Assembly: GCA_022497155.1 (NCBI GenBank)
Contig: MU385726.1
Span: forward strand, 124,001-188,000
Direction: 5' to 3'
DNA from: Whalleya microplaca
Taxonomy: Eukaryota > Ascomycota > Sordariomycetes > Xylariales > Xylariaceae
Length of the DNA: 64,000 nucleotides
Both the position numbers and the translations under genes were made by a program. The first letter of the stretch is position 1; every line of letters begins with the position of its first letter. This document shows, piece after piece, positions 12,018 to 24,291 of this stretch. The notes beneath the pieces are model-generated. The model had not been told where the DNA came from, ran no database searches, and worked only from the letters and a program-made list of their open reading frames with translations.

Positions 12018-12653
12018 TACATGTCCTTCTTGCGTCTTCGCTTGATCTGTCTGAGTATAGCATCAAATGGGCCTCCACTGATGACAAGTCGGAATGGTCC
12101 AGTTAATCCACTATCTGCCAACTCGAGTGAGGTTGTCATGCCCCTTAAGCGTATTGGTAGCCACATATTGACCAAAAGTGAACCTGTGGGAGGAATCCGG
12201 AACCTCTCCGTTCGTGAAACTGGGCTGGCAGTGCGAATTACCATACGAAATCTGGAGTACTCCCAGAGATTCATTGGCTCATAAGGCCTCATAATCCATG
12301 CTAGTACCACTCAAGTAGCCGTATGGACTGATGGGGCCGAGGTAATCGATGTCAGAACTCCTAATCGCCAGCAGTCTTTAGCTGCCGCAAGGGAGGGCGA
12401 GTACGTGATAATCGTAAGTGAGTACCGTGGTATCAGGGAGGCGGTAGCAAACCACGAATCGAGGTTGATGCTCTGTGTCCCGCTCTCAGTCCTAAGCCCG
12501 TTCTTCTTCATGTTCGGCCGAGGCGGCCAGTTGTTATCTCATGGTAAGGCTAGCACCGGGATCACGATCGCTTTCAAGGCAAGCAGATCTGGGAAAAGTT
12601 CTTTGCCGCTGACAGAGATAGAGAAGGACATAGACTTGGCGCCCCGGGAATAG
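12018..12653. pseudogene. Possible decayed coding relic, family unknown
   Basis: On the plus strand one frame runs from about 12021 to 12653 with a single in-frame TAA (12282-12284). It includes the readable segment QVAVWTDGAEVIDV and then GEYVIIVSEYRGIREAV. On the minus strand another frame is also open with few stops. The codon-like texture in otherwise AT-rich DNA suggests an old gene fragment, but I recognise no domain and cannot decide the strand. It may be only a chance open region. Confidence 0.2.
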
Positions 12654-14212
12654 TTGGTTGTGGCCTTGTCAATAGAAGCTGTGGCAGACGCCCGTTGGCT
12701 CTGGTGGTTCAGTTCCGAGTTGATTTCGCTGGATCTGGTCTAATCCCGGCTCTTTGGGAAGTCCACCCATCCGTATTGAGAATTGAGCCCGGAAGGTTTA
12801 ACAACCTCGAGTACGTTGCGCTGTTCTGGATGGGGCATGTCTTTAGTGTTAGCAACACCTCTTAGGCCGTTATAGTGGTTGAAAAGGTACTGCGTTTTGA
12901 ATGGACTTTATGTAAGTGAGGACTGCTGATAGTTAGTTGGATAATCAGCTCCGCCGTTCGATAGCACTCAGCACTGCGCCGAATGATATTTTTGCTCCCA
13001 CCAGGGATACCTTCATAGAAGACCCAAATATTTTAAACTTATATGTTAGAGCATGTCTGTCTATTCAAATGAGTGGGTACACCTGCTGCTTCTAGAATCG
13101 TTTATTTCAATAAAGCCTCAGTCGTGTCAAATTCCACACACGAAGCTCTTCGCAACAGTGTAAGTTACGTGTCAAAGTCCAGGGGGCTCGACCGTAAGAA
13201 GCACAGTTATATCACTGTTGAAACGACCAAGATGATATGTACTATATGAAAGTAACCAAAAGGCATCATATTTCTAAGTAATAGCCTAATCAAACATGAT
13301 ATCAAACGATGAAGGGGCCGGGTGACTGGTACACGGAACGGCGGGCGGGCGCCGATGAGGAACGGCTCGGTCTCAAAGACCGTGTTCGGAGTCTGCGTAA
13401 GGACGGAATCACCAGCCCGTTAGCCCTTGTAACAGAATATGTGATCTTGGTGGAGGCGCGGAGGGCTGTGCCTGTGCCCAGTATAAATAGTTCTGTGAGA
13501 TCATAGATGATCACCTCGAGGCTGGACTGTACAGGTTTGTGGCTTAGATCTCGGTGCATGTCAAACAAGCAAAGGGGACTAGGGACCCGAAATTCAACAG
13601 GGGTTCCCAATTGGGCAGAGGTTCCCAATTTGGCAGAATACATCTCGTAGACTAGAACGACTTGTCTTAATCAGATGCCGTTTGGTGTTGCATATACGGA
13701 GTGACTGTATGACAGTTCTGGCATTAACACAGAGTAGTCGAAGCTAGAAGAATATATAAATCAAAGAAATCGACAGCTATACAGCATTTCAGGGTAATTA
13801 TTGTGTCTTTTATACTTCAATAGCTGAGTAATTAAACTCTAACGCCATCCCGCTCCTCTAGCCTTGTATTTCGACATTATACTATTGAGATTAACTACCT
13901 ATTGCCAGCTATCGATCTACTGATATAAAGGATAGTTTTGTACCAGTACTTAGATAGCCTACTATCTACCCCCGGTATTTTATATACTCACGCCTTATTT
14001 GACATAATTCATTTTTTTTTTCTATATCTGAAGCTGTTTATTCTGCTTATTGAAATAAATATCAGTCACGGATGGCGTGGATGCATTCGTACCGAAAAGC
14101 ACAATAAATACCCCTACATGCTGTACATACCTATAAAGTTGATTCAAGTTATATTTTACAGCGCACGTTGTGTTGTTATGCATGCCAGTTCGCCGGATCC
14201 GCGAGTGGAGTC

Positions 14213-14234
14213 AGGGCTGTACCGGGACAGCCCT
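14213..14234. repeat. Perfect 8-bp inverted repeat (hairpin)
   Basis: AGGGCTGT and ACAGCCCT are separated by ACCGGG, forming an 8-bp stem with a 6-nt loop. It lies in a small GC-rich island inside AT-rich DNA. Function is unknown. Confidence 0.6.
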
Positions 14235-14594
14235 ACGTACTAATCCCTGCGATCTCCGTATTCCTTGCTCTTTCATAGGCGGTGGATACGCTGATACGGT
14301 AAAGGCACCTGCATAGATACTGGAAGTCTGCACCAGTAATTCTACTATACATATAGCGACTCACACTAAAATGCAGGAATCTATCGTTAAAATGAGCTGA
14401 ATGCGAGTTTGTTTCGACTAAGCGTCCATTGGGAACCGATTGGCATATGTATCAGACGGGTGAGAGCTGTGTTCGAGGACGTGTGACGCAATCGGGCATG
14501 TGGAGATCCTGAATGCAAGGGGGGTTCACCGATTACTGCGCATCAGGATGGCGATGCAGATGCTAATGGGCTGAGGAGCAGCGTTTAGTACAGA

Positions 14595-14603
14595 TATATA
14601 TAA
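14595..14603 (+). promoter_or_regulatory. TATA box candidate
   Basis: TATATATAA lies about 130 nt upstream of the ATG at 14731 and is followed by a CA/CT-rich leader (ACACAACAACTTCAATTCAC) typical of fungal transcription starts. Confidence 0.45.
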
Positions 14604-14730
14604 TCCTACGGGATCGGTCTCACACAACAACTTCAATTCACTTTAAGCTTAAACTCACTTCGTACCACCTCATAGACAGAACAATCTGACATCAGACAAT
14701 AACGACACGGTACATATCTAGGCAGTCAAG

Positions 14731-15657
14731 ATGGGCAATCCCACAGAAGCAGGCATCGCACCCTCCCTGGCCGATGCACCGGCACCACCACCATACACCG
14801 AGACAGACAACGCTAGGCAATACACAAATGGATCAGCAGCGCCAGCGATCCCAGCGCCCTCATATTCCGAGGCCGGCGCCAGCACAAGCACAAACAAGAT
14901 TGCGGGGGTGAGCAACCGATTTCCGCCCACCCTGAACGCCTACCTCCAGAAGAAAGGGATGTCCAAGACCTTCCATCTCGGCGAGCACGCCGAGACGCCT
15001 CTATTCTCAGTATCGATGCACTCAGGGTGGACGGGGAAGCCGATGCTCAACCTCAAGTCGGGGCCGAACAACACGGACCCGGTGCTCGCGACGGCGAACG
15101 ACGAGAGCAGATGGAGCGGCAAGAACGCCATCATCCAGATCTTCGCGCCGGAAGAAGGTTCAGCGGCGGGGTCATCAAGCAGCTCGCGCTCGCCGCAGCC
15201 CACGACGACGGTGAAGATGACGCACAAGACCGGCTGGCGGCACGCGACGTTCTCGTTCTCGGCCGATGTGGGGCTGGGCAAGGACACGCGGCGCGAGGAC
15301 TTCGAGTGGCGGCACAGCCGCAGCGAGGACATCAAGGAGCTCGACAAGCACTCGTGGGGGTGGAAGCTAGTTCGCCTAGGCAGCCAGGCGGAGGGCCAGG
15401 GCGGAGACCGCGCTACGCGGTCGTCGGGGGTGTCGAGTGACGGCAAGGAGATCGTGGCGATCTGGACGATGAATGGCAAGTGGAGCATGAACAAGGCTTT
15501 CAAGTTCCAGTACTTCGGGAGCGCGCTGACGGGCATGATGGGCGAGCGGTTCGCCATTGTGGCGCTCATGACCGCGTTGAAGATGTGGTACCAGGAGTAC
15601 GTGGCTTCGACCTCCGCCGCCACTGCTGGAGCTGCTGGTGCTGGTGCTGCTTGTTAA
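14731..15657 (+). CDS. Fungal-specific protein, possible tubby/LURP-like fold
   Basis: Intronless, 308 residues. The N-terminal 60 residues are rich in Pro, Ala and Thr (ADAPAPPPYTETDNARQYT) and include PPPY, a motif that in other proteins binds WW domains. The remainder looks like a single beta-rich domain (VSMHSGWTGKPMLNL; TGWRHATFSFSADVG; WGWKLVRLGSQ; IVAIWTMNGKWSMNKAFKF) and ends in a hydrophobic helix (MMGERFAIVALMTALKMW) and an Ala-rich tail. The alternation of strands and the final buried helix recall the tubby C-terminal/LURP-one fold, which binds membranes or phospholipids; this assignment is inference. I remember similar proteins only as hypothetical proteins of plant-associated ascomycetes. 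No signal peptide is visible, so it is probably cytoplasmic. Confidence 0.8.
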   Translation: MGNPTEAGIAPSLADAPAPPPYTETDNARQYTNGSAAPAIPAPSYSEAGASTSTNKIAGVSNRFPPTLNAYLQKKGMSKTFHLGEHAETPLFSVSMHSGWTGKPMLNLKSGPNNTDPVLATANDESRWSGKNAIIQIFAPEEGSAAGSSSSSRSPQPTTTVKMTHKTGWRHATFSFSADVGLGKDTRREDFEWRHSRSEDIKELDKHSWGWKLVRLGSQAEGQGGDRATRSSGVSSDGKEIVAIWTMNGKWSMNKAFKFQYFGSALTGMMGERFAIVALMTALKMWYQEYVASTSAATAGAAGAGAAC

Positions 15658-17549
15658 AGATCTTGTTTAGCAATGCTGCTGCTCTGCTTTTGTTTCGATA
15701 TACCCCAATCTTTCCTTGTTATGTAACTGATATCAAGTTGGTTAATGATATTTACGAGCCAAGTCGTCCAGAAAGTGAGTTATCGAAAATCAGACGGCAT
15801 TGAAGTGAATACACATCTTTTCATCTTGTTCACGACGTAGTCACTACCACCAATGAATCCTGTATTAACTCTCCAGACTTAGCAAAGCATGAGCCAGACC
15901 ATACCGGGGATCGTTACAGACTTTACATCATGAGAAGCTGACTTCTGAGGAAAATTATGCCTAAAAGATGCTCTAAACGATGGCTTTGTTAGCCGTCCAG
16001 TGATAAAGAAAGCTGAGTCATATTTAGCTTTCAGAACTAACATCTTGTTTCTCTCAACAAAATATACATTTGTGCCATATCCACTTAGGATAAGTGCTTT
16101 TCAAGACTAGATGTTTGAGGTCCTCTAAGACTATACTGCCTAAAGTTACATTTACTGCATGACTTTGGCAGAATCTAAGCGGAACATCTAAGTATTGCCC
16201 AGCCCCCTATTCTTCAAAGTTACATTACGGTATTTACTAACAAGATATAAACTAAAAACTTGCAAGTAATATCATTAATGTATATTTCCCAAGTTATGTA
16301 AGCACGAATATACTGCCGTACAGCATAATATTCTTAGGCGTAGATATAAGTAATGAAACTTTAGTATCAAAAGCCTCTTGCTGTATATGATGGGCACAGG
16401 CCTTAGTAACATCAGAGTATAGCTTAACAATCATATAATACTATACTTTGTTGGATGACCAATGATGGATGTGAATTGGAGTCTACTTGCTTGACATGTG
16501 CAGATGCACCTCAAATCACTGGGCCACCAGCAACCACGTACTCAAGGTATCATAGCGCAAAGCATCATGGCTTAATATACACACCGCTATTAAAGTAGAC
16601 TCACTCTGCATAAAAACTATCTATGCGAGATGCAATTGCCATCCAGTCAAAATGATGGTGGTCAGCAAAACGCACCTCAACTACACGTCACACATTCCCC
16701 TGACGAGTATCATTATCACGGAGATAGGTTGCGGTTTTCGTTTCTTACACTTGACTAAAAGCTTATTTCTTGAAGATTTACCGAATGATACATACACTCT
16801 CCTGGAATTAAGGATAGATCCGAGCGGAAAGAGATTTCCATGCAGTTTGCATCCAGATATCCCCAGGTGGGGTTGAAGCAGTGACACCAATCAGAGTGTT
16901 TGGTTCCTGTCATATTGAAGCAATGTTGCATAGTCCTGCGGCATGAGAGCATACATCAGTTGGTATGCATTCGCTCATCATTGGACCTGAATGAGGTGCT
17001 GACTACTAACCCCCAAATATTTCTAATTTGCATCTGCTTGGAAACGATATTTGGGCACCAATCATTTGATGGGGATTTTGTTGACCAGATAAAAGCGATA
17101 CCGAGCAAGGAGCACTTCCCAGAGACATCTCCTGGATTTATCTCGGACATTTGATCGCCCAATGCATGCGGCGTCGGCACGTCATCAGACCTATGCATAA
17201 ATCAAGTTGCTATGATGATGAAATATCCAGTGCTTCAAACGCAAGGAATCCAAGCCTATCTAGTTGAAGCGTGCAATAACGTACACAGGCTGAACAAGAG
17301 GATGCATAGCCTGGTCAGAAGGTGTCGTAGACTTAGCCTATCTCGCTTTCGTATACGGCTCTCTTGTCACAATCAAATTCTGCAAGTGGATTGCCGATCA
17401 CATCATGAGTATGGAAATTGCATATAGGATGTGTAATAGGGGTTGGAATCTAAATTGTATATACATATATACTGTACGATGGACTTGAGTCAAGCTCTTC
17501 TAGATCTCAATTAGGAAGTCACCAAGGCAGCATAATAGCGGTCCTAAAA
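15658..17549. other. AT-rich intergenic region
   Basis: The region is AT-rich. Between about 16640 and 17430 several short frames are open on both strands (for example plus 16900-17154 with SFDGDFVDQIKAIPSKEHFP). None joins into a gene model through credible splice sites, and no family is recognised. A TATATACATATATACTG element near 17458-17474 could serve the arylsulfatase promoter. Confidence 0.5.
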
Positions 17550-19570
17550 ATGTTGCTCTTGTTGAATATTTTTCTTGGCCTTTCTATCTTATCTAGATCA
17601 TGCCATGCACAGTCACCTTCCCGCAAACCAAATTTTGTCTTCATTATAACCGACGACCAAGACGTTCATTTGAACTCGCTAGATTACCAGCCATATCTAA
17701 AGAAGCACTTCGCTGATGAGGGTACTTATTTCAGTCGGCATTACTGTACTGTATCTGTATGCTGCCCCTCGAGAGTTTCTCTCCTCACCGGGAGAGCCGC
17801 TCACAACACGAACGTGACTGCCATTCAGGCGCCCTACGGTACGTAATCTGTACTCATTCAAGTTATGTCGTAGTTAAGAGAAATTATAGGCGGCTATACA
17901 AAGTTTATCTCAGGAGGATGGAATGACAAATATCTTCCAGTCTTCTTACAGGAAGGCGGATATAACACTTATTACACGGGGAAGTTAATGAATGACCTCA
18001 CAATATTAACATATAACAACCCCTACACCAATGGCTGGAATGGAAGTGACTGTATGCGACCCATGCCCGTTTTTATGACTGCTACTGACTCTAGAAGTTT
18101 TACTGGACCCCGGAACTTATATCTATTACAACTCAACTACTCAACGCAATAAAAGTCCTCCCCGAACAAATCCAGGGATCTACTCAACTGACATTGTGGC
18201 ATCAAATGCCGTGGGATTCTTGGACGAAGCACTTCTGGCCGGAGACAACCGTCCATTCTTCCTTGGCGTTGCGCCTGTTGGACCCCATAGCGAGACTCTG
18301 AGCCCTTTCGTGACAGGAAAGCCAGGACCCATAAGCTTCGACCCGCCTGTGCCAGCCAAAAGGCACAAGCACCTTTTCCCTGACATCAAAGTGCCAAGGA
18401 AACCGAATTTCAACCCCGATGTCGTAAGTGTACCCAAAAGAGCACCCACCTCTACAGTCCAAGCCACAGCTCATGATAGTACAGCCAAGTAGTGCCAGCT
18501 ACATTAAAAGTCTCCAGAAACTGAACAGCACCCAAATCGAATACAATGATAATTGGTATCGGAGGCGAATTCAAGCGCTGCAGGCGGTTGACGAGCTTGT
18601 CGATAGCATCATGGACTGGATGCATGCTCATCCGGACATATTGAATAACACGTACATTATTTATACGAGTGACAACGGATACCACATTGGACAACATAGA
18701 CTCGCTCCAGGGAAATCATGTGGAATTGAAGAAGACATCAACGTTCCGTTCTTCATTCGGGGTCCCGGCGTCGAGAAGGGCAAAAATTACGATGGACCCA
18801 CAACGCATACGGATATCCTACCTACGATATTTGAACTTGCTGGCTTACCTCTACAAGACGAATTCGATGGCGAACCTATGCCAATCACGAAAAATTTGAG
18901 CGCACTCGAGAAAAGTGAGCACGTAAATGTCGAGTTTTGGGGCTTTAATGTGCTCGAGGGAGACTATCCCGGCAATGGGACTGGCTTGTACGCCACAGAC
19001 AGGATCCAGGGTGGATGTAAGTATCGCCTGAACAATGTCTCATTGACAACGTGCTAATCCTTTTCCCCAAGACGTAGGATTGAATAACACATACAAGACC
19101 CTGCGTATCATAGGTGTGGGATATAATCTTATGTATACTGTATGGTGTACGAACGAGCACGAGCTATACGATATGGGTGTGAGTCAACTCTTGGCTCAAT
19201 CGTACAACGATGTAATCACTAATTATAGCAGTCGGACCCATACCAAATGAACAACCTCTACAACACCACTGGAGACGTTGGCGAATGGACTGTCCAGACA
19301 TTAGAAGCCCGCCTAGACACCTTGTTGCTAACCCTTAAAACGTGTAAGGGTAAGGTCTGCACTCGTCCATGGGATGTTATCCATCCGGAAGGGAACGTGC
19401 GGAATTTGAAAGATGCTATGAAAGCTGAGTATAACATCTTCTACATGGAACAACAACCAAAAGTATCATTTGGTGCCTGTGCCCTAGGATACCTAACGCA
19501 GTATGAAGGTCCTATGGAGCCTTCGATCTACCACTCGGATGCACAATACGGACGCGGAGTTAACTACTAA
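17550..19570 (+). CDS. Secreted arylsulfatase (sulfatase family)
   Basis: Six exons: 17550-17838, 17890-18051, 18098-18423, 18485-19016, 19072-19178 and 19229-19570. The five introns are 46-61 bp. All junctions keep frame and yield 585 residues. A signal peptide (LLLLNIFLGLSILSRSCHA) is followed by NFVFIITDDQD, the metal-binding start of the sulfatase fold. The catalytic signature is C71-CPSR; in the family the first Cys is converted to formylglycine. FFLGVAPVGPHSE, YTSDNGYHIGQHRLAPGKS and TNEHELYDMG are further family blocks. The enzyme hydrolyses aryl sulfate esters and releases sulfate. Fungal members are normally induced on sulfur starvation, but I could not identify a regulator site. An ATP sulfurylase gene lies 14 kb downstream. 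The third exon junction needs the AAG rather than the nearer TAG acceptor, since the latter would create a stop. Confidence 0.93.
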
Positions 19571-20527
19571 ACATGGAGTTGATAAATGTGCTGCATCACG
19601 ATCTAAACTTGTGATCTCTTCTAGGTAGACATATCGCTAGGCCTGCATAATTCATTTGGCAGCATGTTGATAAGTTGTTATCTCTTGTTCAATGACAGAT
19701 TGTCCCAATGAACCTTGAAGCTTATCATCACTAAAAAGTGATATTGAACAGAATGAATATCGCACAATGGAGTTTTATCGCCAACTGAAGGAGCATTATC
19801 ACACTCTAGTGAGGAAAACACCATCATGTTGTAAATCCCAGACCTAGACAAGTCTCACCCACGGCGTTAGTCCCACAGTCCCGTGGGAGTCCCACGGGAG
19901 TCCCATGTACAGGTCTAGTAACTCCTACCGAGTAGAGAAGCAGTGCACAGGTTCCTTGAGTAATCCCACCATTTTAGCTATCTACTAAAAGCCTACATAA
20001 ACATTAGAGACTATTAGATTAACAAAAGATACCGATAAGTACAAGGGCTTAATATTGAGTCACTAGGAATACCTAATATAATCATAAGCAGAAACTGGAC
20101 ATATACATCTTTAGCTAGGTTCTTCATATATAGACCTCTAGTTACACACCTACCTAATCCATAGGTTGAGGAGGTATGGGTTCGATGTTTGTTGCATGTT
20201 ATATGTCAGTATGCGTACTTATCTAGCGAATCAGGGGTAACTGTCAAAATAACCACGACATGGTCAAAGCGTTCATCGGAAAGGGCAAGTGGGGCTACAA
20301 GCTGCCAGGATGCCAGGGTGGGCTTGCATTCAGGTACATATGTACCTAATGACGACACCACCTTTACAACTTGACAAGCTGTGTATGTCATCCATCAGCA
20401 ATATCATACAAAGAATCGCAACTACAACATCAAGTTGTTTCCCACTTAAGGCGTTTCTTACAGCTGCAGCACTCATTCTCGACTATCTCAACTTCAAAAG
20501 TCCAATAAGTCGCTCTATCAAATCACG
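19571..20527. other. Intergenic region with a palindrome
   Basis: No gene is seen. It contains a GC-rich palindromic cluster of TCCCACGGGA-type motifs near 19870-19905 within AT-rich DNA, and ACCTACCTAATCC motifs near 20150. Confidence 0.55.
19880..19898. repeat. Palindrome CCCGTGGG-AGT-CCCACGGG
   Basis: A perfect 8-bp inverted repeat with a 3-nt spacer. Flanking sequence repeats the theme (AGTCCCACAGTC before, GAGTCCCATG after), giving four TCCCA/TGGGA units within 35 bp. It could be a footprint of a mobile element or a binding site. Confidence 0.6.
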
Positions 20528-21937
20528 ATGTCTAATAACATCGCCAGCAATGTCCAAGCAAAGGCTCAGGAAGTAGTGTATGATGGGAATTGATACGATA
20601 CTAAAATATTATAGGCTAACATCTCACAGGAAAGAAGATTATGAGAAGGCAAGGGTTCTACTTTCTGATGCTGCACGCAGCGGGGCCTACCTCTATCCCT
20701 TCAAGTAAGAGTCCAGCAACCTCAGCGCTCATTTAGTTAGTCCCAGTGCTAATACTTGACCCAGGGGCATCTACTACTTCATGACGCATAAGTCTCTATG
20801 GAAGCCATTCGCCTCTCGCATCTTGCCTACCTTGGGACTGACCGCTGGGGTGTTCGCCTCGATGTTCTTTTTCACTTACCTACCGCAGCTGGCAATTCTC
20901 GTCTTTGTTAATGGCCCTCTAGCCGTCTTTACGACGGTACTCCTAATCCTTAACGAGAGCTCAACCATCGTCAATCTCATCTCTCGCAACTTCCTACTTC
21001 AGGTCAGTAGCCATTAGGCTGGCTTGGTGATACTCCGGGTGAAGTCGCTTAGCAGATAAAACATTAACTTCTACTGTGTAATCTAGGATGCTCTGCTAGA
21101 CACATTCGATGGTACTCTCGTCTCAAAGGATGCCAGTGGAATTGTTAGTGAGGGGAGGCAATTGAAGTCTGGTACTGATCCGATCGCACGGCTTGGCAAG
21201 ATCTTTAAAACCCCATTTGCGAAGTTCACGCCCAAGGCCTTGGTTAGATACATCGTGTATCTCCCTCTTAATTTCATTCCTGGTAGGCAGATCCCCTATC
21301 ATATTATGGAGCTATCTGCTAACAATGAGCGTACCATGTAGTTGTTGGAACGTTGATCTTTATTCTGGTTCAAGGTACCTACGAAATTCCAGCCACAAGA
21401 AATGATCAGGACTAACCTAGTGACAAGGCCGATCGAGAGGCAATTCCGTTCACGACCGGGTTCGTCTCCTTAACCCTCTACAAAATAGGACATGTCTAAC
21501 TTCAACAGTATTTTCAACTGAAAGGATGGTCCTCTTCCCAACAACGAGATTGGCTTGCACGCCATACTGGGCCATATGCAACGTATGTTCATTGTCTATC
21601 AAGGCCAACCTCTCAGGTCTCCATCTGAGATCTGCTTGGTCTTCTTAGCACTTTATAGCCATTTTCAGAAACCCACTACAACCTTTTCATGGAGCTGACA
21701 AATAGTCGCAGCTTCGGGACCATCGCCACTCTACTTGAAATGGTACCTGTCGTATCAATATTCTTCTCGTTCACCAATACCGGTACGTCTAGTCCTACCT
21801 TGTCACACATTCGTTTACTGACAGCTGGCACTCTAGTGGCGGCCGCTCTGTGGGCAGCCGATATCGAGCAAAAGAACACAAAGATGACCCAAGGCACGGC
21901 CCCTATCTTGCGAGACTCCGCAAAGAAAGCCGAGTAG
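20528..21937 (+). CDS. RRT8/EI24-like membrane protein (outer spore wall RRT8 family)
   Basis: Nine small exons: 20528-20577, 20630-20704, 20765-21002, 21087-21282, 21342-21374, 21428-21459, 21509-21582, 21712-21782 and 21837-21937. Introns are mostly 49-84 bp, with one of 129 bp. All phases match and give 289 residues. The model starts MSNNIASNVQAKAQEV and reads through YLYPFKGIYYFMTHKSLWKPF, then hydrophobic segments (FFFTYLPQLAILVFVNGPLA; YLPLNFIPVVGTLIFILVQG; EMVPVVSIFFSFTNT) and ALWAADIEQKN near the C-terminus. These blocks match the fungal family often named outer spore wall protein RRT8, related to EI24/LDS proteins, which in yeast sit on lipid droplets and act in spore wall assembly. 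That role is transferred by resemblance. Two exons of only 33 and 32 nt make the gene easy to mis-annotate. Confidence 0.88.
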
Positions 21938-24291
21938 GGTCGTACATGTGATGCACAACACCTACAATCTCCGAGATTAGGTGAATCGAAGATCCTGCAC
22001 AACGATGCATAAACGGGCCGCATATAGACAAGACCTTGCTTAGCCAGGTACAGGACAGACTTATGTTGCTTTGCAACCTAGACACTGCAGGGTTAATAGA
22101 CTGACACATGAGGGCCCTGAAAGACCTGTCAAGGCATGTGGGTGCAGGATTATACGTTTTCGATATCAACTTAGAGTCTGCCTGCGGCACCAGTCTATTA
22201 ATAAATACTTGATTTAAGAATTGCATTTTGCCCAAAGTAAGTCATCTGTATCCGTGGCTGCAGCGTGCTCGCGATACGTCATGTATCTAGCTCATGCTAC
22301 AGCATGCTTTTGCACGTGTTGTTCTAGCTTTCGGTTGCCTGTCTCGAGAATTAAACAATAGCCCGCTTCAAGCTTCCATCACCACGCGTAATCAATTAAA
22401 GTGAGACTTCTTAACGAGGAAGGGTACGGGCATGTCTCTCTTGGCTATATCACTTCTAGTCAAGGGAAAATGCCTTTCCGGCAACCTTTGCGAAAGGACG
22501 TTTGCTCTGCATACGGACACGACACCAGATAGCTGCAACAAGGCTTTACACGTGCTACATACCCACCGCCAGCATTGACAAAGATCCATAATCATCGTGT
22601 CAGCTCAAATAGTTCTCGTAGATGGCAACGCTTCCATTCTGCTATCAGAGAGCAAGTTCCTATGCTGGACATCAGCAGAACATGGGTTTCTAAGACCAAT
22701 CCACTCGAGTGGCCTCTCGAACTTATATCTGATGATTGTATTTGTTGGGTGTGAAACATTTGTCGAGGAGATCTGGAATTGGTAATTTGTTCCGCGGCTA
22801 GGTGCATATGGCATCTAGCCTAATGCATACAGCCTCACCCTAGTCTGAAGTGCTGTGTAGCATTTCCTAGAAACGAATTTGTGTCTCCCTCCAGACGACT
22901 CCTTACTATATTCTCGCGAGTTTAATCCCTACTTGATGACGGAGCTGTACAGTTTTCGAACCAATTATATTGTTGTTTTATTGCCAGATCGACTAAGCCA
23001 GGGGCAGCTGATTGTACGATGTCACTGTCACTCAGAGATTTGCATGCCACAGAAGCACAGGGTGACCACCTAAATAATCAAAAATCGCTCATGGGCATAG
23101 TTCACGAAACTTAGGTCAGTATAAGAGAATGGATTAGAGTCAGTCTTGACAGCAATTTCATATGTCTTAACAGTTAGAGCTTGTGTGGTGCGAGCACGTT
23201 GCAAGTTAACAAGACAAGTGAGCATCTTTTGGTCTTATCTTTCATTCTCTATCTAAGTCTAATTCAGTGGAAAGCTTTACCATACTGATGATGAAAGGCT
23301 GTTGATCAGGTCAGGTCAAATGTATTCAAGGACAGTGTTAGGTACCAGCCATCCTCTTGGTTCTACAATGTACATACCTACCAAGCAACTGCAGTCAAGC
23401 CTTAACGGCGCTGTCGTATCCCAAACCAACTCCTTCCCAGCTAGGGTTTGTCTTTCAACATTGCCACCTTATAGCTTCAGATGTGCAGTCCGTGAGTATT
23501 AGGTAGGCAGTATTTCACAAGATCAGTTTCTTGAATGGATTGTATGTTGTCTTTACGGCACACGGCGATGTGGCCAGATGCAGGTACTGCTGTCACTTTC
23601 CGAATATCGGGCCATCTGGGCATCAAGTAGGTAGGTACAAACACAATTCCCCTACCTCGGCCCTGCTAGGTATTCTCCACTGGAAGGTTTCCGGCAGAAA
23701 AGATGTACGTATAAGTAGCTACAGCCATGTGAGAGTCCAGTACTTGATATGTAAAAGTGGAACATGTTACCATTCTCGGTCCAAACCTTGAAGCTGTCTT
23801 GACCTAATTTCATATGGAAGTAACACGCCTTCCCTCCAGGAAGCTCCGGCGATCGAGACCCTGACGCGTCCGGGAGCAATCGCGGTAGATGTACATGCGT
23901 TCCTTCCCTACTTGCCTATAATTGACGTATTTCTCCCGGGCCTATATGTTCGCTCCGGCCATCCAAGTAAAGCCAATCGTTCTTCGTCCCCCTCCGCTCT
24001 TTTTTTGTGCCTGAACATCTGTACACCCAAGTCCGCTGGTCAGAGGCCTTTCCTTCACTTACATTCTTCCCCCAACATCCACCACCCCGACTTCTGTAAT
24101 ATTCTTCTAATTCTTCCACTCATTCTCTCCTCCATCTGACCTGCGCAAGGTCATTCACTTTCGTTTATTTCCATTGACCGATTTTACATTCGTTCACCCT
24201 TGAATTCATCCTTGAAAAGTGTTCCGCGCATCACTCTGGACAACCTGGTGTCGTCATCTCTTCTTGTCAGGCTCTCACCTGGTCCTCAGTC
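21938..24291. other. 2.3-kb intergenic region
   Basis: No supported gene; the largest ATG frames are about 70 codons with no recognisable content. The last 300 bp before the next gene become pyrimidine-rich (TCTCTCCTCC, CATTCTTCCCCC), as expected for a promoter and leader. Confidence 0.55.

Larger units (their letters stand above)
11494..14730. other. 3.2-kb gene-poor region with possible relics
   Basis: Mostly AT-rich non-coding DNA. Two patches differ. At 12.0-12.8 kb long frames are open on both strands with only a few stops. At 13.3-13.65 kb a more GC-rich island has a 113-codon ATG frame on the minus strand and a duplicated GGTTCCCAATT-GGCAGA motif near 13600-13637. Neither resembles a family I know. 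A short hairpin sits at 14213-14234. Confidence 0.5.

Noticed and set aside
13302..13643. A 113-codon ATG frame on the minus strand
   Set aside because: Low-complexity Arg/Ser-rich end, overlapping plus-strand frame, no family resemblance; left as part of a gene-poor island.
16652..17427. Several short frames on both strands between the tubby-like and arylsulfatase genes
   Set aside because: No consistent splice sites join them and no family is recognised.
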